Positions 1 through 8,290 of a stretch of DNA of 64,000 nucleotides are shown here, piece after piece. The notes below the pieces were generated by a model that was not told the DNA's origin, did not search any database, and was given only the letters and a program-made list of their open reading frames with translations. Each line of letters begins with the position of its first letter. Within the stretch, counting starts at the first letter, position 1. The translations under genes and the position numbers were made by a program. The stretch comes from Comamonas terrigena NBRC 13299 (lineage in GTDB: Bacteria; Pseudomonadota; Gammaproteobacteria; Burkholderiales; Burkholderiaceae_C). The stretch covers positions 3,553,001 to 3,617,000 of the forward strand of contig NZ_AP019749.1 of the NCBI RefSeq assembly GCF_006740045.1, in the 5' to 3' direction.

Positions 1-2
1 CC

Positions 3-725
3 TTGCAGCTGACCGCGCAAGGCCGGCGCACGGCGGCCGCCATCCACCGCTTCGGCGGGCAGCGGGTAGAGGCTGCGCTGCAGCAGCTCAGTCCCACCGT
101 GCAGCAGACCGTGGCCCAGGGCCTGAACGCCTACGCCGGAGCGCTGCAAAGCTGCCGCCAGGGACAGACGCAGGAGCCCACCCAGGGGCAGGCCATACCG
201 CCTCTGGTGACCCTTCATGCCGGCTACCGGCCGGGGGTGATTGGCCGCGTGGCGGAAATGCATGCCCGTTTCTATGCCCGGCATGCCGGCTTCGGAGCGC
301 TCTTTGAAAGCAAGGTGGCCGGCGGTCTGGCGGAATTCGTCGGCCGGCTGGACCAGACCGGCAACCAGATATGGTGCGCCATGCAGCAGGACCGGATCGT
401 GGGTGCCATCGCCATCGACGGGCAGGATCTGGGCCAGGGCCAGGCCCATCTGCGCTGGTTCATTCTGGATGACGGCTGCCGGGGCAGCGGTACAGGCCGC
501 CGCTTGCTGCAGCAGGCGCTGGCCTTTTGCGATCGGCAGGACTTTGCGGCCACGCAACTGTGGACATTCCAAGGGCTGGATGCCGCCCGCGCCCTGTATG
601 AAGCCCACGGCTTTGCCCTGGTGCACGAGGCCCCCGGCAGCCAGTGGGGCCACGCCGTGACCGAGCAGCAATTCACGCGCACCCGCCCCAGCGCCGGCGC
701 CACCCCACCGGCGGCCAAGGCCTGA
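3..725 (+). CDS. MarR-family regulator fused to GNAT N-acetyltransferase (5' partial)
   Basis: The frame is open to the left window edge, so this is the C-terminal part of a longer protein. The first ~45 residues (LTAQGRRTAAAIHRF... LQQLSP) look like the last wing and dimerisation helix of a MarR winged-helix domain. Residues ~70-215 are a GNAT fold with the acetyl-CoA loop RGSGTGRR at about 160-167 and the aromatic segment LWTFQGLDAARALYEAHGF typical of the last strand. MarR-GNAT fusions are a known two-domain family that probably couples a ligand-controlled repressor to acetylation of a small molecule; substrate unknown. The TTG at base 3 is only the first possible codon in frame, not a believable start. 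Confidence 0.8.
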   Translation: MQLTAQGRRTAAAIHRFGGQRVEAALQQLSPTVQQTVAQGLNAYAGALQSCRQGQTQEPTQGQAIPPLVTLHAGYRPGVIGRVAEMHARFYARHAGFGALFESKVAGGLAEFVGRLDQTGNQIWCAMQQDRIVGAIAIDGQDLGQGQAHLRWFILDDGCRGSGTGRRLLQQALAFCDRQDFAATQLWTFQGLDAARALYEAHGFALVHEAPGSQWGHAVTEQQFTRTRPSAGATPPAAKA

Positions 726-830
726 CTCCAGTGCCGGTACTGATCGGGATGCTCCCCCTACCTGGCTTCCCGGCACAGGGATAGCACAAGGCAGCGGCGG
801 CTGTGCCGCTCACTGCCCCATGCCCATGCC

Positions 831-1493
831 TCAGTACGCCACCGTGAAGCGCTGCTTGCTGTGCAGGTGCTGCTCCAGCGCATCGACCAGGGCCACGGCC
901 AGGTCCTGCGCCGAGATATCGCCAGGCTGGCCGTCGGCCTGCATCAGCGGCGCATCCTGGCCGGTACGGTACTGGCCGGTGCGACCCCGGGATTGCGCGT
1001 CGGAGCCGCCGTGGAAGCCCACGGCCGGGCTCAGCAGCGTCCAGTCCAGCGCGCTCTCCTTCTGCAGTTCGGTGTACATATCGCGGGCGGCGCTAGCGCC
1101 GGGCTTGATGAAAGCCGGGAATTCCGGGGTGTCCACCAGTTGCACGCCGGGCGCCACATACAGGCTGCCGGCACCGCCCACCACCAGGTAACGGGCCACG
1201 CCAGCAGCCTTCACCCCCTGGACGATGGCGCGCGAGCCACGCAGGAAGTCCTCATAGATGTTCGGGTTGGTCCAGCCGGCGTTGTAGGCGCTGAGCACGG
1301 CATCGCTACCGGCCACGCACTGCTGCACCTGCTGGGCATCCAGTACATCGGCCTGCACGACCTTCAGCCCGGGCTGGGCGGCGAGCTTGGCCGGGTCGCG
1401 CACCAGGGCCACGACCTGGTGGCCGCGCTGCAGCAATTCCTTCAACACGGCGGCGCCGACAAAACCCGTGGCACCGATCAGAGCGACTTGCAT
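831..1493 (-). CDS. NAD(P)H-binding atypical SDR (NmrA/YwnB-like)
   Basis: A 220-residue Rossmann protein with the dinucleotide loop GATGFVG at residues 7-13 and the SDR_a5/NmrA-like layout (VALVRDPAKL after the second strand, LDWTLLSPAVGFHGG near the C-terminus). Such proteins are NAD(P)-dependent reductases or redox-sensing NAD(P)-binding proteins; the YXXXK catalytic pair of classical SDRs is not evident, so an enzymatic role is uncertain. A clear AAGGAG lies 8 bases before the ATG. It is divergent from a LysR gene at 1612, a common pairing in which the LysR protein controls the reductase in response to electrophiles or quinones; that control is inferred. Confidence 0.85.
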   Translation of the reverse strand: MQVALIGATGFVGAAVLKELLQRGHQVVALVRDPAKLAAQPGLKVVQADVLDAQQVQQCVAGSDAVLSAYNAGWTNPNIYEDFLRGSRAIVQGVKAAGVARYLVVGGAGSLYVAPGVQLVDTPEFPAFIKPGASAARDMYTELQKESALDWTLLSPAVGFHGGSDAQSRGRTGQYRTGQDAPLMQADGQPGDISAQDLAVALVDALEQHLHSKQRFTVAY

Positions 1494-1611
1494 GAGAGAA
1501 CTCCTTGAGAGTGGTTTGTTTCAACAGGGTGCAAGATTACGCCGCGGCCTGCGCCTGAAACAGCCCTCTGGACCACCATTACTTTGAAGCACAGCTTCAT
1601 AATCAAGCGCC

Positions 1612-2553
1612 ATGGAAGACCTCAAACGCATGGCCATCTTTGCCACCGTGGTGCAGCAGGGCAGCATGAGCGCCGCCGCACGCCTGCTGGACATGAGCCC
1701 CTCGGCCGTCAGCCAGCACATCCGCCAGCTGGAGCGCGAAGCCGGCGTCAGCCTGCTGCACCGCTCCACGCGCCAGCTGGGCCTGACCGATGCCGGCCAG
1801 CGCTTCTACACCCAGTGCGCGGCCCTGAGCGAGGCGGCCACCCGCGCCCGGGCCGAGCTGGCGGCCGAGCGCCAGCAGCCCAGTGGCGAGCTGCGTCTGT
1901 CCGCCCCCGTGGGCTTTGCCCGCCATGCCGCGCCCGCACTGGGCGCCTGGCTGGGCCAGCACCCCCAGCTGCGCCTGCGCCTGCTGGTGGACGATGCCCC
2001 GATTGACCTGATCCAGGCCCGGGTGGACCTGGCGTTGCGCTTTGGCCCTCAGCAGGACTCCAGCTGGGTAGCCCGCCATCTCGGGGCTTCGCCTACGGTG
2101 CTGTGCGCCGCGCCACAGTGGCTGGAAACCTGGAACCTGCAGGCCGGCCGAGCACCCGGCGCCCTGCCCGCCCATCCGGCCGATCTGGCCACCGCCACCT
2201 GGCTGGAGCAGTCCCGCACCGAGCCCCCGCAGCTAGCCCAGGAATGGCGCCACAGCGCCACCGGTGACGTTGCCGCACTGCAGGCCCAGCCACGCATGAC
2301 CAGCAACCACCGCGGCACGGTGCAGTACCTGTGCGAAGCCGGCCTGGGCGTGGCCCAGCTCACGCTGCTGGACGTGGTTCGGCCGCTGCGCGAAGGCCGG
2401 CTGCTGCGCCTGCTGCCCGACTGGGAGATGGGCCTGCTGGACCTGTGGGCCGTTACCCCGCAGCGCGACGCCCTGCCCGCCAAGGTGCGCCAGGCCGTGG
2501 AGGTGCTGCGCGCCTACTTTGGCCAGCTGGAAGGGGTGGTCCGCACCGCCTGA
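1612..2553 (+). CDS. LysR-family transcriptional regulator
   Basis: A 313-residue LysR protein. Residues ~1-60 form the winged helix-turn-helix (MSAAARLLDMSPSAVSQHIR, followed by the LHRSTRQLGLTDAG wing); residues ~90-300 are the periplasmic-binding-like effector domain. It belongs to the CrgA/DmlR-like group judging from LKRMAIFATVVQQGSMSAAA. It starts 118 bp from the divergent NAD(P)-binding gene, so the shared intergenic region is the likely operator. The ligand cannot be read from the sequence. It is convergent with ppk2 downstream, with a large palindrome between the two stops. Confidence 0.92.
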   Translation: MEDLKRMAIFATVVQQGSMSAAARLLDMSPSAVSQHIRQLEREAGVSLLHRSTRQLGLTDAGQRFYTQCAALSEAATRARAELAAERQQPSGELRLSAPVGFARHAAPALGAWLGQHPQLRLRLLVDDAPIDLIQARVDLALRFGPQQDSSWVARHLGASPTVLCAAPQWLETWNLQAGRAPGALPAHPADLATATWLEQSRTEPPQLAQEWRHSATGDVAALQAQPRMTSNHRGTVQYLCEAGLGVAQLTLLDVVRPLREGRLLRLLPDWEMGLLDLWAVTPQRDALPAKVRQAVEVLRAYFGQLEGVVRTA

Positions 2554-2617
2554 GGCGCTGCGGTGACCCGTCCGCCAAAGGGCAGGCCCGGGCCGCCAGC
2601 AACGCCGGCATGTGCAG

Positions 2618-2658
2618 GGGACAGGCCCCAGCCACCGTCGGTGGCCGCGGCCTGTCCC
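2618..2658. repeat. Nested inverted repeat between convergent genes
   Basis: A 10-bp outer stem (GGGACAGGCC with GGCCTGTCCC) encloses a 3x3 internal loop and a 6-bp inner stem (GCCACC/GGTGGC) with a GTC loop. It lies between the LysR stop and the ppk2 stop. There is no T-run on either side, so it is not a standard intrinsic terminator; it could be a Rho-assisted 3'-end structure or a REP-like palindrome. Confidence 0.6.
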
Positions 2659-2668
2659 TCACCAGTCA

Positions 2669-4147
2669 TCAGGCATCGTTTTCGTTGTCGTTGCGGCTGT
2701 GCGGCTCGCCGCGTTCGTAGATGGCGTGCGCACGGCCCACGATCAGCGGGTCCACACGGCCGATGCGGGCGACATCGCGCTGGGTGTAAGGCAGGCGGGT
2801 GAGCACATAGCGCAAGGCATTCAGGCGTGCGCGCTTCTTGCAGTCGCTCTTGACCACGGTCCACGGCGCATCGGCCGTGTCCGTTTCAAAGAACATGGCT
2901 TCCTTGGCGCGGGTGTAGTCGTCCCACTTGTCCAGCGAAGCGGTGTCGATGGGTGACAGCTTCCACTGCTTGAGCGGGTGGGCCTCGCGTTCCTTGAAAC
3001 GGCGGCGCTGCTCCTTGCGGCTGACGCTGAACCAGAACTTGATCACATGGATGCCGCTGCCCACCAGCATGCGCTCGAACTGAGGCGCCTGGCGCATGAA
3101 TTCGCGGTACTGCGAGTCGGAGCAAAAGCCCATCACCCGCTCCACGCCGGCGCGGTTGTACCAGCTGCGGTCGAACAGCACGATCTCGCCGGCCGTGGGC
3201 AGGTGCTGCACATAGCGCTGGAAGTACCACTGGCCCTGCTCGGTCTGGCTGGGCTTTTCCAGAGCCACCACACGTGCGCCACGGGGATTCAGATGCTCCA
3301 TGAAGCGCTTGATGGTGCCGCCCTTGCCGGCTGCGTCACGCCCTTCGAAGACGATGACCACGCGCTGGCCGGTTTCCTTGACCCAGGCCTGCAGCTTGAG
3401 CAGTTCAACCTGCAGGCGGAATTTCTCTTTTTCATAGACCGAGCGGCGCAGCAGGTTGGCATAAGGGTAGCCGCCGTCCTTCCAGTCCTTGGCCAGCTCT
3501 TCGTCGGGGTTGGCCTTGCCTTCGGGCTCGCTGCCCAGCTTGTTCAGCGCCTTGGCCAGCGCACGCTTGTCGTCAGCGTCCGCACCTTCCAGCAGGGTGC
3601 GCAGCGCCTTGGCGCGCTCCTGTTCGGACCCCGGGCCATCGAGCACTGCCATGACGGCGGCAATGCGCTTTTTCTGCGCGGCCTGGGTGGCCTGGCCGGC
3701 CACATATTCCTCCAGCGCCTTGCCGCTGTGAATGCCCTGCGCCACATCGCCCTGGTCGGCCGGGCGCGGGCCATGCATGGGCTTTTTGCCGTGCAAAGCC
3801 TTGCCCAGCACCTTCTGCGCGGTGGCAACGGGCACCGGCGCCGCAGCACCGGTCGCGGCAGGTGCGGTCACTGTGGGCACGGTGGCCGCCGCCTTGCCTG
3901 CCGTGGACTTGCGTGCCGCGGTGCTGCCGGTCACCACCTTGGCCGCAGGCTTGGAGGGTGCGGCCACCTGGGAAGCTGCACTGCGCTTGCCGGGGGCAGC
4001 CTGGGGTGCTGGCAGCGGCAGTTCCACCGCGGTGCTGGCACTGCTTTTTTCGATGGCAGCTGCCAGGGTCTTGGCGGGCTGCGCGGCGGAGGCGCGCGCG
4101 GTGCGGGCCGGAGTGGAGGTGGATCGGTGGGTGGTTCGGGTCGTCAT
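2669..4147 (-). CDS. ppk2: Polyphosphate kinase 2 with long basic low-complexity N-terminus
   Basis: PPK2 enzymes transfer phosphate between polyphosphate and nucleotides, usually making GTP or ATP from GDP or ADP. The core starts near residue 222 (WKDGGYPYANLLRRSVYEKE) and contains the Walker A GRDAAGKGG at 269-277, the lid/arginine region (GQWYFQRYVQHLP) and the Walker B-like LFDRSWYNRAGVERVMGF at ~324-341. A C-terminal segment (VLTRLPYTQRDVARIGRVDP) matches class I PPK2. The first ~220 residues are unusual: residues 1-110 are Ala/Thr/Lys/Pro-rich and histone-tail-like, and 150-220 are predicted helical. An AGGAAA ribosome site sits 7 bases before the ATG, which supports the long form. Typical PPK2 proteins are ~270-350 residues, so the leader is a real extension; nucleoid or polyP-granule binding is a guess. 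Confidence 0.93.
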   Translation of the reverse strand: MTTRTTHRSTSTPARTARASAAQPAKTLAAAIEKSSASTAVELPLPAPQAAPGKRSAASQVAAPSKPAAKVVTGSTAARKSTAGKAAATVPTVTAPAATGAAAPVPVATAQKVLGKALHGKKPMHGPRPADQGDVAQGIHSGKALEEYVAGQATQAAQKKRIAAVMAVLDGPGSEQERAKALRTLLEGADADDKRALAKALNKLGSEPEGKANPDEELAKDWKDGGYPYANLLRRSVYEKEKFRLQVELLKLQAWVKETGQRVVIVFEGRDAAGKGGTIKRFMEHLNPRGARVVALEKPSQTEQGQWYFQRYVQHLPTAGEIVLFDRSWYNRAGVERVMGFCSDSQYREFMRQAPQFERMLVGSGIHVIKFWFSVSRKEQRRRFKEREAHPLKQWKLSPIDTASLDKWDDYTRAKEAMFFETDTADAPWTVVKSDCKKRARLNALRYVLTRLPYTQRDVARIGRVDPLIVGRAHAIYERGEPHSRNDNENDA

Positions 4148-4346
4148 ACAGCTTTCCTGGCAGTGGCGGGGCGGACTGCCATCGGGCAGCCACCGCCCAT
4201 CGCCACAAGGGTTCTGGCAATGACCTTAGCACTTGCCGGGTCTTGGGTCTGCAGGTGTTTTCAGCGGCCCAAAACAAAGGCCCGCCGAAGCGGGCCCTGA
4301 CTTGTGCGGCAGGCAGCGCGGGCTGCGCACCGCCACGACCGGCGGC

Positions 4347-5480
4347 TTACTCGATGGCCGTCTTGTTGCCACCCACAAAGCGGCTGAGCGTGTAGGTCGG
4401 GTTTTTCATTTCGCCGTTGGGTTCGAACGCGATCTTGGAGGTCACACCCTGGTAGTCGGTCTTCTGCAGGAAGGGGATGTAGACCTTGGGATCCCAGGAA
4501 TTGGCACGCTTCATGGCGTCAGCCAGCAGCATGGTCGCGTCATAGAAGTACGGGCTGTAAACCTGGAACTGGCCCGGGAACTTGGCGTCATAGCGCTTCT
4601 TCCACTCGGTGCCGCCAGGCATCTTGGCCAGCGAAGAGCCGCCATCCGCGCAGACCACGTGGTCCAGCGGCTTGGCGCCGGCCGCCACCTTGGCCAGCTC
4701 GGGCACGCACATGCCGTCGCCGCCGAACATCTTCACTTCGCCCATGCCCAGCTGGGCCATCTGGCGCAGCATGGGGCCGGCTTGGCCGTACATGCCGCCG
4801 TAGAAGATGGCTTCGGGCTTCTTGGCCTTGATGGAGGTCAGGATGGCCATGAAGTCGGTGGCCTTGTCGTTCGTGAACTCGGTGGCCACGATCTTCACGC
4901 CCAGCTTTTCGGCTTCCTTCTTGAACACATCCGCCAGACCCTGGCCGTAGGCGGTGCGGTCGTCCACCACCGCCACCTGCTTCAGACCCAGGGTCTTGGC
5001 AGCGTAGGTGGCCAGCGCAGCGCCCAGGGCGTTGTCGTTGGCGATCACACGGTAGGTGGTCTTGTAGCCGGGCTTGGTCAGCGCGGGGTTGGTGGCGGCG
5101 CCCGTGATCATGGGGATGCCGCAGTCATTGAAGATCTTGGACGAGGGAATAGCCACGCCCGAGTTCACGAATGCCACCGCGCCGGCGACCTTGCTGTCGC
5201 ACAGCTTCTGCGAAGCGGCCGTGCCTTGCTTGGGATCGGCACCGTCGTCTTCCGCCACCAGCTGGAACTTGACCTTCTTGCCGCCGATTTCGGGGTTCTT
5301 GGCGTTCAGGTCCTCGATGGCCATGCGCACGCCGTTTTCGTCGTCCTTGCCGAAGTGGGCCTGGGGACCGGAGACAGGGCCGATGTGGCCGATCTTGATG
5401 ATTTCCTGGGCATTGGCCACAGACATTGCCAAACCACCTACCAAGCCCACGATTGCGAGCGAAACTGCCTTAACGCGCAT
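4347..5480 (-). CDS. Branched-chain amino-acid ABC transporter substrate-binding protein (LivJ/LivK-like)
   Basis: A 377-residue periplasmic binding protein of the Leu/Ile/Val family (PBP type 1). The first 24 residues (MRVKAVSLAIVGLVGGLAMSVANA) are a Sec signal peptide; mature features include IKIGHIGPVSGPQAHFGKD and GYKTTYRVIANDN. The start used here is the ATG preceding that signal peptide, with GGAGAT 8 bases upstream; the frame stays open upstream but without a signal sequence. No LivH/M/G/F genes are adjacent, so it works with transporter parts encoded elsewhere. Ligand is probably a branched-chain or related amino acid. Confidence 0.93.
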   Translation of the reverse strand: MRVKAVSLAIVGLVGGLAMSVANAQEIIKIGHIGPVSGPQAHFGKDDENGVRMAIEDLNAKNPEIGGKKVKFQLVAEDDGADPKQGTAASQKLCDSKVAGAVAFVNSGVAIPSSKIFNDCGIPMITGAATNPALTKPGYKTTYRVIANDNALGAALATYAAKTLGLKQVAVVDDRTAYGQGLADVFKKEAEKLGVKIVATEFTNDKATDFMAILTSIKAKKPEAIFYGGMYGQAGPMLRQMAQLGMGEVKMFGGDGMCVPELAKVAAGAKPLDHVVCADGGSSLAKMPGGTEWKKRYDAKFPGQFQVYSPYFYDATMLLADAMKRANSWDPKVYIPFLQKTDYQGVTSKIAFEPNGEMKNPTYTLSRFVGGNKTAIE

Positions 5481-5900
5481 GCGACTATCTCCATTGGTTG
5501 AACAAGTTGCCAAGCTATTGCCTTGGCCCGCGATTCCACATCGGTGCTTTCCCTTTGCAGAAACCGTGCCTGCGGCGGCTGTTTTGGCCCCATGGGCGAC
5601 ATTTTTCCTCGCTCCTGCCTTCCACAACGTGTGGCGTCGCGCCGCGGAAACGCGGGGATACCCCAAGGTGCGCACCGTCTTCGGCTGCGCTACAGCAGCG
5701 CCTGCACCAGGCCTGTGCCACCCTTGCTGCAGCGCAAGATGGCGCACAGCGCTGGTGCTGCGCGGGCCGCCCCTGCAATACCGGTCTTCAGCCGGGTGTC
5801 AGCTTGCGCCCGGCCGACCCCGCTGCGCCAGGACTGCACGACCGCCGGCGGTGCCTGCGGTTGCGACCACTGGCGCCCGCCCCGCGAACACGGGCCGCGC
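5481..5900. other. Intergenic region upstream of the Liv-type receptor gene
   Basis: A 420-bp gap between the SDR gene stop and the receptor gene start, both on the minus strand. Apart from the GGAGAT ribosome site next to the receptor ATG I see no terminator, RNA gene or convincing ORF. The open frames here lack a ribosome site and have poor composition. It presumably holds the promoter of the receptor gene. Confidence 0.5.
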
Positions 5901-6863
5901 TCAATCCGCCGTCAGCCCCGCCAGTCCCTGCACCACCGTGGGATAGTGCAGCTGCACGCGCAGCTCGGTCTTGAGGCGCCGGTTGCGCAGACGGCGCGAT
6001 TCGCCCATGAAGCTCAGCAGCGACACCGGCAGGCTGCCCTGGGCTTCGGTCCGGCTGATGCGCGGCGGACGCGGCAGGCCGCACAGGTCGGCGGCCAGGT
6101 CCACGTAGTCGGCCATGTACATCTCGGTGTCGTCGCTGGCATGCACCACGCGCTGGGGCTTGCCGCGCCACAGCGCCGCCACACACGCGCGGGCCAGGTC
6201 ATCGGCCTGGATGTGGTTGGTGTAGACGTCGTCGTTGGCCTGCAGCAGCGGCAGCCCCTTGCGCAGCCGTGCCACGGGCGTGCCGCCTTCGCGGTCCAGG
6301 GCGTAGATGCCGGGCACGCGCAGCACCGTGGCACGCACCCCGCTGTGCAGCGCCCAGCCGCGCACCGCACGCTCGGCGTTGGCGCGGCGCTGACCGCGGG
6401 CATTGCCGGGAGCGATGCCACGGGTTTCGTCAATCCAGGCCCCACCGCAGTCGCCATACACGCCGGTGGTGGAGGCATAGACCAGGGCCTGCGGCAGCGT
6501 ACGCCGTGCCAGGGCCTGCAGCAGGTGTTCGGTGCGCGGATCGCGCCACCAGGCCTGGGGGCCCGCCCCTTCCGTGGGCGGCGGCGCCAGGTGCAGCACA
6601 CGCTGGGCCAGACCGGCCAGCCGGGCCAGGGTGGCCGGCTGGTCCAGATCGCCCGCCAGGGGCTGCACGCCGGCGGCGCGCAGCAGGGGCGCCCGGTCGC
6701 TGCTGCTGGTCAGCGCCAGCACGCGCGGGCCGTGGCGGCTCGTGCCGCCGGCCTGCAGGGCACGTACCACGCGCAGGCCCACGTCACCGCAGCCCACGAT
6801 CAGCAGGCGCTGGCGGCGAAAGCGCGCTGGCAGCGCACCGAGAGGATTTTGGTTTGAAGGCAC
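5901..6863 (-). CDS. NAD-dependent epimerase/dehydratase-family SDR (YeeZ-like)
   Basis: A 320-residue extended SDR. The dinucleotide motif is GCGDVG at residues 24-29, and an active-site-like STTGVYGDCGG segment lies around residues 130-140. Other family features are HIQADDLARACVAAL and a C-terminal RRLRNRRLKTELRVQLHYP. These match the YeeZ/Rossmann 'SDR family oxidoreductase' group whose natural substrate is not known. The start assigned is a GTG with no obvious ribosome site, so the true N-terminus may lie slightly downstream. It is divergent from the flavoreductase gene at 6958 with only 94 bp between them. Confidence 0.83.
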   Translation of the reverse strand: MPSNQNPLGALPARFRRQRLLIVGCGDVGLRVVRALQAGGTSRHGPRVLALTSSSDRAPLLRAAGVQPLAGDLDQPATLARLAGLAQRVLHLAPPPTEGAGPQAWWRDPRTEHLLQALARRTLPQALVYASTTGVYGDCGGAWIDETRGIAPGNARGQRRANAERAVRGWALHSGVRATVLRVPGIYALDREGGTPVARLRKGLPLLQANDDVYTNHIQADDLARACVAALWRGKPQRVVHASDDTEMYMADYVDLAADLCGLPRPPRISRTEAQGSLPVSLLSFMGESRRLRNRRLKTELRVQLHYPTVVQGLAGLTAD

Positions 6864-6957
6864 AATGGAAGGTTGTTTTTTCGCGCGAGGTTTTCACGCA
6901 TTGCAAAAAGCAGGCGCAGCAGCAGCCCGTGACAGCCGCCAAGGATAGCCAAAACCC

Positions 6958-8004
6958 ATGACCGATACCGCCAGCTCCACCCACCAGATTTCCGTCCAGC
7001 CCAGTGGCCGCCAGTTTGCCACCCAGGGTGCAGAGACCATTCTGGCCGCCGCCATCCGCAGCGGCGTGGGCCTGCCCTACGGCTGCAAGGACGGCGCCTG
7101 CGGCTCGTGCAAGTGCAAGAAGCTCAGCGGCAGTGTGGTGCATGACACCCATTCCGACAAGGCGCTGACACCGGCCGAAGAGGCCGATGGCTATGTGCTG
7201 ACCTGCCGCGCCACGCCCCTGAGCGATGTGGTGCTGGAGTCGCGCCAGGTCACCGATGTGAATGCCTACCCCATCAAGAAGCTGCCGGTGCGCGTGGCAG
7301 GTCTGACCCCGATGTCGCACGATGTGATGCAACTCAAGCTGCAGCTGCCGGCCGCCGAGAAGTTCCGCTACTACGCCGGCCAGTACATCGAATTCATCCT
7401 GCGCGACGGCAGCCGCCGCGCCTATTCCATGGCCACCGCCCCGCACCTGCAGGAGACGGCCCCCGGCGTGGAGCTGCACATCCGCCACATGCCGGGCGGC
7501 AAGTTCACGGACCATGTGTTCGGCGGCATGAAGGAAAAGGAAATCCTGCGCGTGGAAGGCCCGTTCGGCAGCTTCTTCCTGCGCGAGGACTCGGCCAAGC
7601 CCATCGTCCTGCTGGCGTCGGGCACCGGTTTTGCGCCCATCAAGGCGCTGCTGGAACACATCCAGCACCAGGGCATCACCCGCCCCGTGGCCCTGTACTG
7701 GGGCGGTCGCCGTCCGGCCGACCTCTACATGCACAGCTGGCTGCTGGAACTGGCCGCCGCCCTGCCCACGCTGACCTATGTGCCGGTGGTCTCCGACGCC
7801 CAGCCCGAAGACGCCTGGACCGGCCGCAGCGGCTTTGTGCACCAGGCCGTGCTGGACGACTTTGCCGACCTGTCCGGCCATGAGGTCTACGCCTGCGGCG
7901 CCCCCATCGTGGTGGATTCGGCCCGCGCCAGCTACACCAGCCAGCGCGGCCTGCCGGAGGAAGCCTTCTTCGCCGACGCCTTCACCTCGGAAGCCGACAA
8001 GTAA
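6958..8004 (+). CDS. 2Fe-2S/FAD/NAD(P)H reductase (CDP-6-deoxy-glucoseen reductase-like)
   Basis: A 348-residue electron-transfer flavoprotein. Residues 10-95 are a plant-type ferredoxin domain with cysteines C43, C48, C51 and C83. Residues ~105-210 bind FAD (RAYSMATAP in place of the usual RxYS motif) and ~215-340 bind NAD(P)H (LLASGTGFAPIKALLEH; YACGAPIVVDSA). This order is that of phenol hydroxylase reductase, toluene dioxygenase-type class IB reductases and the AscD/RfbI-like proteins often called CDP-6-deoxy-delta-3,4-glucoseen reductase. No oxygenase or sugar gene is adjacent; it could serve an oxygenase encoded elsewhere, for example the orphan Rieske oxygenase near 52 kb. An AAGGA lies 13 bases before the ATG. 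Confidence 0.88.
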   Translation: MTDTASSTHQISVQPSGRQFATQGAETILAAAIRSGVGLPYGCKDGACGSCKCKKLSGSVVHDTHSDKALTPAEEADGYVLTCRATPLSDVVLESRQVTDVNAYPIKKLPVRVAGLTPMSHDVMQLKLQLPAAEKFRYYAGQYIEFILRDGSRRAYSMATAPHLQETAPGVELHIRHMPGGKFTDHVFGGMKEKEILRVEGPFGSFFLREDSAKPIVLLASGTGFAPIKALLEHIQHQGITRPVALYWGGRRPADLYMHSWLLELAAALPTLTYVPVVSDAQPEDAWTGRSGFVHQAVLDDFADLSGHEVYACGAPIVVDSARASYTSQRGLPEEAFFADAFTSEADK

Positions 8005-8290
8005 GCCCGGCAGCCCGGCCGGGGCAGCACACGCCCGGACCGGCTGCGCCTGACCGCCGCAGGGGCTGGCCTGGCCGCCTGGCACACCGCGCAGCCGCCC
8101 GCAGGCCTACGGCACCGGGGCCTCGCCCGGTGTGCACGGAAATGGGCTCTGTGTTAGCGCGCACGATTCCGCACCACTGCAGTGCATTTGTGCCGCACAG
8201 CACCTGCATGACCACCATTCATGCAAGAAAACGCAGAAATGCAACCATGCGAAACATGGTCACGCAATTTTTTTGCACAATACCGTCACC

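Noticed and set aside
5515..5778. An 87-codon minus-strand frame in the gap upstream of the Liv-type receptor
   Set aside because: No ribosome site, Cys/Arg/Ala-rich composition and no recognisable domain; kept only as intergenic DNA.
6784..8085. A 433-codon antisense frame over the 2Fe-2S/FAD reductase gene
   Set aside because: The plus-strand gene has all expected cofactor motifs; the antisense frame has only Gly/His/Gln-rich sequence.
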